In this document: one piece after another, positions 1 through 4,613 of the stretch | Numbering within the stretch: the stretch's first letter is position 1 | How the letters are laid out: each line of letters begins with the position of its first letter | Origin: Deltaproteobacteria bacterium | Lineage (GTDB): Bacteria > Desulfobacterota > Desulfarculia > Adiutricales > Adiutricaceae | Direction of reading: 5' to 3' | Assembly (NCBI GenBank): GCA_031269135.1 | Contig: JAISZP010000055.1 | Coordinates: 1 to 5,114 of the forward strand | Length of the DNA: 5,114 nt | The notes under the pieces: model-generated | Database searches by the model: none | Seen by the model: the letters and a program-made list of their open reading frames with translations, nothing else | What the model was told of the DNA's origin: nothing | Program-made: the position numbers and the translations under genes

Positions 1-33
1 TATTAATACGCTTCCAACAAAAATTTTTAGCCT

Positions 34-173
34 GGGCTTAGCCGATTAAGATTAGCCTTGGCCGATTCAGCCTATGCATAGCTGATTCAGAATAGCCTTG
101 GCCGATTCAGAATATAATCAGCAGATTAAACCTGGCCTTGACCGATTCAGAATAGCCCTAGCCGAGTCGAAAA
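34..173. repeat. Seven-copy degenerate 20-bp tandem repeat
   Basis: Seven units with an exact 20-bp period and no indels start at 34, 54, 74, 94, 114, 134 and 154. The consensus is AGCCTTGGCCGATTCAGAAT, with GATTCAG as the best-kept core. Copies 2, 4 and 6 are nearly identical, while copies 1, 3, 5 and 7 are more divergent, which gives a 40-bp higher-order pattern. Because 20 is not a multiple of three, the array does not encode a protein repeat. The period equals about two helical turns, which is compatible with a protein-binding array, but nothing here proves a function. There are no unique spacers, so it is not a CRISPR array. Confidence 0.85.
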
Positions 174-228
174 AGGCCGCTGGGACTCTCATACGAACAA
201 AGCCCAATAGAGTCCGACACCCCTTGCA

Positions 229-256
229 AACCTCTCATCGAGAACCTCTCATCAAG
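229..256. repeat. 14-bp tandem duplication
   Basis: Two adjacent 14-bp copies of AACCTCTCATCRAG occupy 229-242 and 243-256 and differ at one base. The copies lie in the gene-free left part of the window and look like a local slippage duplication. A short related piece (TGGGACTCT) also occurs at 181 and 260. Confidence 0.7.
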
Positions 257-280
257 AAATGGGACTCTTCCCCCCTCCAG

Positions 281-308
281 CTGGCTGGCTGGCTGGATGG
301 ATGGATGG
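281..308. repeat. CTGG/ATGG tetranucleotide microsatellite
   Basis: Four CTGG units are followed by three ATGG units without interruption. The tract lies in a stretch with no supported gene, so I see no coding phase-variation target. It is a likely site of slipped-strand length variation. Confidence 0.85.
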
Positions 309-375
309 AAATCTTGCGTCGCGGGATTCAATAAGGGCTATAAACCTGATGTTCGGAAATATTGAGGAAGGTAGT

Positions 376-993
376 TTAAGGCAGGGAAAACCTAGTGAAG
401 GCCAGAAAATTTATCAAGGCGGTCAAGATCCAAAGCCTAGTCGAAGCGGAGATATCTTCGGTCGCAAGCTTGAGCGGATTAAAGCTGAAACTTTTGCCGC
501 AGTCCAATACAAGATGCGTCAAAACTCCGATGACCCCAAGCAGCCAAACCGCCATTATCGTTTTACCGCCGGTCGAGGCTAAAGCGACCGCCCACAGTCC
601 GCCGTAGAGAAAAGGCACAGCCAGTGAATGAAACAACCCTCGGTGTTTGGTTCTTGTTTTTAAGATCTGGACAAAAATGGTGTTGAAGAGAAAAAAGGCG
701 CCTAGGCCGGCCAAGACGGTGCTCATGGGCGGCCATGGACGGTTCAAAAATTCCCCGGTGCTTGAGACGAAACCCACTGCCGCAACCGCCACCCCCAGCC
801 CGACTACCGCCCCGCTCAGCCTTAAAGGCTTCGATTTGTCATGGTCCAAATCAGGGATCAGGCCTCCCGACAGTCCCGCTACAAAGGCCAGGGAAGAAGT
901 GGTGTTGTCCCAGCCGAAGACGGCTGCCCCTGCCGCTACAGAGACTGCTGAAATTAAGGCTGCGACCGATATATGACATTCAAAGTTAGGCAA
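376..993 (-). CDS. YdjM/DUF457-type membrane-bound metal-dependent hydrolase family protein
   Basis: This is a multi-pass membrane protein of the YdjM/DUF457 family (predicted inner-membrane metal-dependent hydrolases; E. coli YdjM is an SOS-regulated member). Counted from an upstream ATG at 1056, it shows the family signature in order: His28 near the N-terminus, GLIPDLDHDK at 65-74 (Asp69, Asp71, His72), HRGLFHS at 138-144 and HLVLD at 181-185, separated by hydrophobic segments at about 31-48, 54-66, 82-98, 113-131, 145-160 and 165-183. I prefer the TTG at 993. It gives a start reading PNFECH after the initiator, with the first His at residue 7 as in YdjM, and it has AGAGAG nine bases upstream. 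The ATG at 1056 would add 21 residues unlike the family and has no ribosome site. The substrate is unknown. The gene diverges from the isomerase-like gene. Confidence 0.8.
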   Translation of the reverse strand: MPNFECHISVAALISAVSVAAGAAVFGWDNTTSSLAFVAGLSGGLIPDLDHDKSKPLRLSGAVVGLGVAVAAVGFVSSTGEFLNRPWPPMSTVLAGLGAFFLFNTIFVQILKTRTKHRGLFHSLAVPFLYGGLWAVALASTGGKTIMAVWLLGVIGVLTHLVLDCGKSFSFNPLKLATEDISASTRLWILTALINFLAFTRFSLP

Positions 994-1078
994 TAGACTA
1001 AACTCTCTATAGTGATAAGCCCATCTTCTATACGCCGAACTAGGAGTATGGCACATAAAAAGAACGGCAATTTGTTAG

Positions 1079-1108
1079 AGTATATAAAATTGAGTTTAAA
1101 ATTGCCAC
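1079..1108 (-). promoter_or_regulatory. Possible promoter for the YdjM-like gene
   Basis: Read on the minus strand, GTGGCA (1108-1103, four of six matches to TTGACA) lies 18 bp from TATACT (1084-1079). It is correctly placed and oriented upstream of the leftward gene and overlaps the inverted repeat at 1096-1119. The region is AT-rich, so chance matches are likely. Confidence 0.25.
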
Positions 1109-1119
1109 CACAATTTTAA
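1096..1119. promoter_or_regulatory. Perfect 9-bp inverted repeat, possible operator
   Basis: TTAAAATTG (1096-1104) and CAATTTTAA (1111-1119) are perfect reverse complements around a 6-bp centre, CCACCA. The dyad lies between two divergent genes and overlaps the putative leftward promoter, where a repressor could bind. It lacks the GC stem and T-run of a terminator. The operator role is inferred from position only. Confidence 0.4.
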
Positions 1120-1211
1120 GTTCGTAGCATCAAGCGCTAATAGCTGGAAACAATTTTTGCTCACAACGCTTTTTTTCTCAGTTTTTCTTTTGCGAAACTC
1201 CGTCAAATCGC

Positions 1212-1240
1212 TTTACCGAAAGAGCTATGATAGGTATAAT
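1212..1240 (+). promoter_or_regulatory. Sigma70-like promoter for the isomerase-like gene
   Basis: TTTACC (1212-1217) and a perfect TATAAT (1235-1240) are separated by the optimal 17 bp. Runs of T lie upstream at about 1153-1191 and could act as an UP-like element. Initiation would fall near 1247, giving a leader of about 65 bases before the ATG at 1312. Confidence 0.65.
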
Positions 1241-1301
1241 ATGCGTTGGCATGAAAGCTCGCCGCTTTCACTAAACCAAACTTCACCGTACCGTTTTCGA
1301 C

Positions 1302-1307
1302 AAGAGG
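1302..1307 (+). promoter_or_regulatory. Ribosome binding site of the isomerase-like gene
   Basis: AAGAGG lies four bases before the ATG at 1312, which is slightly close but plausible. It supports this start, as does the first family motif appearing only a few residues into the protein. Confidence 0.5.
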
Positions 1308-1311
1308 TTTT

Positions 1312-2220
1312 ATGTCGGCAGTCAATGAAAATTTCGCGGAGATCGCCCCACTGGCTTTAACGCCTATTGCGGCCGATCGCATATGGGGTTCGACCGTGCA
1401 TTCGACATACAGCGTCCCGGCTAAGGCCGAGGACGTCAATTGGGGGGAAATCTGGCTGGCTTGCGAAGATTTTAGCCTCAACAGCGTTGTTTCCAACGGA
1501 CCTTTCGCCGGCAATGCCTTGAGGTTTTTTAAGCAGCGTTGGGGGGTGGATTTCTGCGGCTATCTCAGCGCCGAACAAAAAAGAGTGCTCCCAATGAGTC
1601 TGCGCATCGAACGCACGGGTTCCGAACCTGGCCCGGTCAGGGTATTCAGCAAAGAAGAGTTTTGGTACGTCTTGGACGTCGGGGTCAACTCGTGGGTCAG
1701 CTTTGGAACATCCTTAGACGACGGACCTTGGCCAAGCAGATTAAGCGACAAACTCAACGTCGAACCTGGCGACCGCTTTTTGCTCCCAAACGGCATGGTC
1801 AGAGCGCAAGGACCAAACCTTACCGTCTTGAAGGTGCTGCAAGCCGATGCTATGGTTCAGACCCTATACAATTGGGAGAGGAAAAAAGAGGTCTGGGACT
1901 TTTCGCCGCCTGCCGTCGATATTCCCATTGAAAAAGAAGCGCTTATACCTCTTAAAACAGTGCTGGAAGGACGAAATAGGCTCCTCTACCAGGGACCCAG
2001 TTACTCGATAAAACTTATACACACCAACTTCGTCTCGGAAGTAGGGGAAAAGCTCTCGCTGGTATGTCCAATCAAAGGTCGAGCGCACCTCAAAGTCTCA
2101 GGTCAACCCGACAACTTAAGACTCGTGCCTGGACAAGTGGTCGTGCTGCCGGCGAGGCTTGGACGCTTCTCCATCGAATCCGGAACGATCATAAGCTACA
2201 TTTTGATCCAGATTGCTTAA
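1312..2220 (+). CDS. Type I phosphomannose isomerase-like cupin protein, probably non-catalytic
   Basis: The 302-residue protein follows the short bacterial ManA (class I mannose-6-phosphate isomerase) architecture along its whole length. It has an N-terminal strand with PIAADRIWGST (18-28), a GEIW segment (45-48), VVSNGPFAG (59-67), KEEFWYVLD (114-122), EPGDRFLLPNGMVRAQG (151-167) and a C-terminal jelly roll (about 222-300) with VPGQVVVLP (272-280). The normal enzyme interconverts mannose-6-phosphate and fructose-6-phosphate with Zn. By eye against Bacillus ManA, Glu116 keeps the Zn-ligand position. The VH of the first ligand pair reads VF (Phe112), the His of GTxHA is Arg164, and the catalytic Arg before YDYDR is Thr184 or Gln183. 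About 14 residues after the first ligand are also missing. The fold is clear; isomerase activity is doubtful. It may be a sugar-binding or regulatory relative. It appears to be monocistronic, with its own promoter. Confidence 0.8.
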   Translation: MSAVNENFAEIAPLALTPIAADRIWGSTVHSTYSVPAKAEDVNWGEIWLACEDFSLNSVVSNGPFAGNALRFFKQRWGVDFCGYLSAEQKRVLPMSLRIERTGSEPGPVRVFSKEEFWYVLDVGVNSWVSFGTSLDDGPWPSRLSDKLNVEPGDRFLLPNGMVRAQGPNLTVLKVLQADAMVQTLYNWERKKEVWDFSPPAVDIPIEKEALIPLKTVLEGRNRLLYQGPSYSIKLIHTNFVSEVGEKLSLVCPIKGRAHLKVSGQPDNLRLVPGQVVVLPARLGRFSIESGTIISYILIQIA

Positions 2221-2358
2221 CTCGCCGCAAACTCCAGCCGCACCCCCTGCTTCAGCTTGGAAGAGCGATCAGTCCTAATTGCTTGACCTGAATTCGGTCG
2301 GTCCGAAAAGACAGGCGGTCGCGATCCAAGTTCCGTCCTATTTTAGGCCGATTCGTCG

Positions 2359-2444
2359 CCGCGAGCGAGCGCGTAGCGGGCGCAATAATCCGCCCTGTCC
2401 GCAAGCAATTTGAATTGCAAGCGGCAACTTGCGGACTCGCTGCG
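2359..2444. repeat. Nested inverted repeats (hairpin-rich segment)
   Basis: Several stems nest here. GTCCGCAAG (2397-2405) pairs with CTTGCGGAC (2428-2436), GCAATT (2405-2410) with AATTGC (2413-2418), GGGCG (2378-2382) with CGCCC (2391-2395), and an outer CGC(G)AGCGA (2360-2368) with TCGCTGCG (2437-2444) with one bulge. A TTTTT run follows at 2446-2450. It could be a dispersed palindromic element or an imperfect terminator facing the isomerase-like gene, 180-230 bp after its stop. I cannot choose between these. Confidence 0.4.
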
Positions 2445-2601
2445 ATTTTTGAGGTATTTAGCTTTTAGGCGAATGGTTAGTGAATTTCGATAAGTTGATG
2501 CAAGCGTTTGGCGGGGTCGGCAAGTAAAAATAAGCTGTTTGCGCTTCCAATGCGCTACCTTCGCCGGTTGCTTGGAGAGATGGGCCGTGACGGCGAAGTC
2601 G

Positions 2602-2647
2602 GTCTGTGAGGTCGGCGAGCGAGGCCAGTCTGTGAGGTCGGCGAGCG
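2602..2647. repeat. Tandem duplication of 20 bp at a 26-bp period
   Basis: GTCTGTGAGGTCGGCGAGCG occurs identically at 2602-2621 and 2628-2647. It lies exactly where homology of the minus-strand PIN toxin fades out (its LADLTD end), so the duplication probably removed or displaced the original toxin stop. Confidence 0.8.
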
Positions 2648-2932
2648 TCGGCGCTTGAAGCTGTTTGAGGCGAGAGAGGCAGACGTCATTGGCGAGAAAT
2701 GCGTCAGCCTGACGGTTAATGGCGGCGACAATCTCAATGGCGTCCGGGGTGCGAAAATTGTGGTCGGCCCGCAGTTTGGCGGCAATGCTCAACGTGGAGA
2801 TCTACGCCGTAACCTCCGTCCTGTCCGGCGTCTCCAAGAAGGGACGCGCGCGGCAAAGGAAAGCCGGATTTTCCTCAACTTAGCAAATCAAAGGCGCGGC
2901 GATCATGGCCGCAGTTTTTCCGACCAGGGCCT

Positions 2933-3298
2933 TCACTCAGCCCACGAGTCACGCTCCTTGTTTACATAGTCCTGGGCGTCCTGACCCTCCCAAGCTCCTT
3001 TGAAGAAACCCTGCAGTTCGCTTATGCTGCGCTTACGGCGGTCAGTTGCCGGGGGGCGACGCAGTTGGGCGTCCAAGTCCGCAAGCAGCTCCAGCCGAGT
3101 CCGGCGATCCAATTGGGCGACCAAGTCCGCCAGCAGTTCCAGCCGAGTCCGTCGATCCAATTGAGCGGCCAAGTCCGCCAGCAGTTCCAGCCGAGTCCGG
3201 CGATCCAATTGGGAGGCCAAGTCCAGGATGTGGTCATATTTTTTACGGTCTTCGGTTTCGATATTAATTATTCCTCCGTTTCGGTCATAACCGAGCAA
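2933..3298 (-). CDS. VapB-type antitoxin with triplicated 16-residue segment
   Basis: The C-terminal part (residues 91-121: SISELQGFFKGAWEGQDAQD, then YVNKERDSWAE) matches the C-terminus of small antitoxins that pair with PIN toxins (pattern: SIxELxGxxKxxWxGxDAQxYVxxERDSW). This part normally wraps the toxin. The N-terminal half carries three copies of LxxQLDRRTRLELLAD (27-42, 43-58, 59-74) and the start of a fourth. One copy would give the usual length of about 75-85 residues, so the repeats explain the excess. Residues fit amphipathic helices. The start is uncertain. The TTG at 3298 opens the frame, but the strong GGAGGAA (3277-3271) points to an in-frame ATC at 3262, as if an ATG had mutated. 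The stop overlaps the GTG of the toxin by four bases. It is likely an autoregulated operon, now with a dead toxin. Confidence 0.7.
   Translation of the reverse strand: MLGYDRNGGIINIETEDRKKYDHILDLASQLDRRTRLELLADLAAQLDRRTRLELLADLVAQLDRRTRLELLADLDAQLRRPPATDRRKRSISELQGFFKGAWEGQDAQDYVNKERDSWAE
3073..3224. repeat. Three 48-bp tandem repeats inside the antitoxin gene
   Basis: Units at 3073-3120, 3121-3168 and 3169-3216 are about 90 percent or more identical, followed by the first 8 bases (CCAAGTCC) of a fourth. Forty-eight bases keep the reading frame and encode 16 residues on the minus strand. Differences between the copies are few (for example GTCCGGCG versus GTCCGTCG), so the expansion looks recent. 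Confidence 0.95.
3271..3277 (-). promoter_or_regulatory. Strong Shine-Dalgarno without a normal start codon
   Basis: GGAGGAA on the minus strand is the best ribosome site in the antitoxin region. No in-frame ATG, GTG or TTG follows at a suitable distance; an in-frame ATC at 3262-3260 sits 10 bases after GGAGG. Either a start codon was lost or a rare start is used. Confidence 0.5.
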
Positions 3299-3322
3299 AC
3301 ATCTCTACGGCGATAAGGCCGT

Positions 3323-3554
3323 TTATGAGCGGCGCCGTAAATATTCTTCCAGCTGTTCCGCGTTCAAATCAAGCTCCGGCGGCGGCCGCGACTTTGGCTA
3401 TGGTCGGCTGCATATTCTCGTCGATATGTCGCCGCATATCTTCATCCGACATCATCTTGGGACGACATCCGGACAATATGCCGCTATCGGAACTCCATGC
3501 CGACGCCGGAACTCCTGTCTGAAAATCATAAATCCTTTTTTCTTCATCGACCAT
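3323..3554 (-). pseudogene. Small unrecognised protein, probably frameshifted
   Basis: An ATG at 3554 opens a 61-residue frame ending at a TGA (3371-3369). I do not recognise the family. The first half is mixed (IYDFQTGVPASAWSSDSGIL) and contains SGCRPKMM at 28-35. The second half is acidic and helical (SDEDMRRHIDENMQPTIAK, then AAAAGA). Skipping the single T at 3371 lets the frame continue as DLNAEQLEEYLRRRS to a TAA at 3325-3323, a very coding-like amphipathic end. I infer a one-base insertion in an originally 76-residue protein; a sequencing error is the other option. It begins 9 bp after the stop of the SUMF1-like gene, with GGAG inside the end of that gene, so it is probably co-transcribed and translationally coupled. 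If the frameshift is wrong, the gene is simply 3369-3554. The late part vaguely recalls Nif11-type leader peptides, but this is too weak to call. Confidence 0.5.
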
Positions 3555-3563
3555 TAAAGCTTT

Positions 3564-4469
3564 CTACTCCGTATACGCCACCCTAAAGCCGATCATCCGA
3601 CTGCGGACCGTCGGCAAATCAAACTCCCGCCAAGCCGCTTGACAACTCTTCGGATCGCTTGCCCAGCCGCCGCCGCGATGCACTTTTTCCGTCCCTGACT
3701 TCGGACCTTGAGGATCTTTTTTAACGCTTTCGGCGTAATACTCCTCGTCGAACCAATCGCCGACCCACTCGGAAACGTTGCCGTGCATATCGTACAGACC
3801 CCACGCATTCGGCGAAAGCTGTCCCACCACATGCGGTTTGCCTTTCACTATCCCTTCTCCGCACCAGCCGTAAGTTGGAAGATCTTTTTCGGAATCCCCG
3901 AAGTGATAGGCGCTCTGTCGACCTGCGCGGGCGGCATATTCCCATTCAGCCTCAGTGGGAAGACGATATTTTTTGACGGCTTCTCTAGCGTTTAGTTTTT
4001 CGATGAAATCCAGAGCGTCTTGGTAAGAGACGTTTTCCACCGGCAGGTGCGGGCCTTTACGGAAAGAGGGTTCTGTTCCCATAACCTGCAGCCACTGCCG
4101 CTGGGTCACCTCGTGGATGCTTAATCGGAACGCTCGAGAGATCGCCACCTTGTGGGGAGGTCTTTCATATAAACCGTCACCTTGAAAGCCTTCTCCCGCC
4201 CCCATGGTGAATTCTCCGGGATAGATCAAGACGAACGACATGCCGGAAGAATTTTTGACGATGGAGATGATGTGGGAGTCCGTATTTAAAACTTGTTGAG
4301 CTTGAGACTGGGGTATCGGTCGAACGCCGTCGCTCGGTTCTTCTTCAGCCTGCGTATGAACGGTCTGCCCGCTGCCGCAAGATGAAGCGCCGACTAAAAG
4401 GAGCGCTAGCGCAAAAAATAAAACGACGAAATTGGAACTGATTAAAAGTGATTTTTGCGAACTATGCAA
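3564..4469 (-). CDS. Lipoprotein with SUMF1/FGE-sulfatase-like domain
   Basis: The 301-residue protein has a signal peptide (hydrophobic 14-27) ending in a lipobox-like ASSC, with Cys31 as the likely lipidation site, so it is probably membrane-anchored outside the cytoplasm. A linker (32-70) leads into a formylglycine-generating-enzyme-like domain (about 73-301). This shows FVLIYPGEFTMG (79-90), HEVTQRQW (119-126), PVENVSYQDA (143-152), YRLPTEAEWEYAARAG (168-183), GLYDMHGNVSEW (224-235), RGGGWASDPKSC (265-276) and IGFRVA (293-298). True enzymes use two copper-binding Cys (CxxxxC) after the GGS motif. Here the first position is Ser271 and only Cys276 remains, so sulfatase maturation is unlikely. 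Such SUMF1-like domains often serve other or unknown roles. The TTG start is supported by AAAGGGG seven bases upstream; no in-frame ATG precedes the signal peptide. Confidence 0.85.
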   Translation of the reverse strand: MHSSQKSLLISSNFVVLFFALALLLVGASSCGSGQTVHTQAEEEPSDGVRPIPQSQAQQVLNTDSHIISIVKNSSGMSFVLIYPGEFTMGAGEGFQGDGLYERPPHKVAISRAFRLSIHEVTQRQWLQVMGTEPSFRKGPHLPVENVSYQDALDFIEKLNAREAVKKYRLPTEAEWEYAARAGRQSAYHFGDSEKDLPTYGWCGEGIVKGKPHVVGQLSPNAWGLYDMHGNVSEWVGDWFDEEYYAESVKKDPQGPKSGTEKVHRGGGWASDPKSCQAAWREFDLPTVRSRMIGFRVAYTE

Positions 4470-4476
4470 TTGGCGA

Positions 4477-4483
4477 CCCCTTT
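4477..4483 (-). promoter_or_regulatory. Ribosome binding site fixing a TTG start
   Basis: AAAGGGG on the minus strand ends seven bases before the TTG at 4469-4467 and so decides the start of the SUMF1-like lipoprotein, placing it just before the basic and hydrophobic signal peptide. Confidence 0.6.
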
Positions 4484-4613
4484 GCTCTAATCGGCCCGGC
4501 TTGAAGCGGCCTAGCTCCCGGCGGCGGGAAACGTTTCGTTGGAACCGATGCTCTCAGGTTGAGTTTTAAATCAAGCACGCGTCAAAGTCCGGCTCGCAAA
4601 ACGCCAACCCCGC

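Larger units (their letters stand above)
1..375. other. Gene-free left region
   Basis: No convincing coding sequence is present. The open frames here run through the 20-bp array and the tetranucleotide tract and resemble no protein family. The stretch holds the 20-bp array, the 14-bp duplication and the microsatellite, listed separately. I see no clear terminator hairpin with a T-run for the leftward gene that ends at 376. Confidence 0.6.
2343..2936 (-). pseudogene. PIN-domain (VapC-type) toxin, degraded
   Basis: This is the remnant of the ribonuclease toxin paired with the antitoxin upstream. A GTG start at 2936 overlaps the antitoxin stop as GTGA. The frame then reads VKALVGKTAAMIAAPLIC, a TAA stop at 2882-2880, VEENPAFLCRARPFLETPDR, TEVTA, and a TAG stop at 2804-2802. 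It continues as ISTLSIAAKLRA, DHNFRTPDAIEIVAAI and ADAFLAND. Intact relatives read DTAPLIYFIEE at the start. Here the first catalytic Asp is replaced by Ile, and the middle (about 50 residues between the STL strand and the AAKLRA helix) is gone. The late PDA and ND acidic residues survive. PIN homology ends near 2625. The frame then runs on about 90 residues through a 26-bp tandem duplication and hairpin-rich DNA with no family resemblance. An internal TTG at 2792 could open only the last third. It cannot be an active nuclease. Confidence 0.75.

Noticed and set aside
34..173. CRISPR array
   Set aside because: The units are directly adjacent with no unique spacers, and the 20-bp period is too short.
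98..582. Two plus-strand open frames of 78 and 107 codons
   Set aside because: They run through the 20-bp array, the microsatellite and then antisense to the YdjM-like gene; their proteins show no family features and no good ribosome site.
2293..2307. Terminator hairpin after the isomerase-like gene
   Set aside because: TTCGG/CCGAA gives only a 5-bp stem with a 5-base loop and no T-run.
2625..2936. A functional PIN toxin via programmed readthrough of the two stops
   Set aside because: The central part of the domain and the first catalytic Asp are also missing, so readthrough would not give an active nuclease.
2655..2969. 104-codon plus-strand open frame
   Set aside because: It is antisense to the PIN toxin remnant, whose minus-strand reading shows clear family motifs. 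The plus frame is a shadow.
3022..3316. Repeat-containing open frames in other phases over the 48-bp repeats
   Set aside because: A repeat length divisible by three keeps several frames open. Only the minus frame ending at 2933 has a family-like C-terminus and overlaps the toxin start.
4516..4529. Terminator between nth and the lipoprotein gene
   Set aside because: TCCCG/CGGGA is a short stem with no following T-run on either strand.
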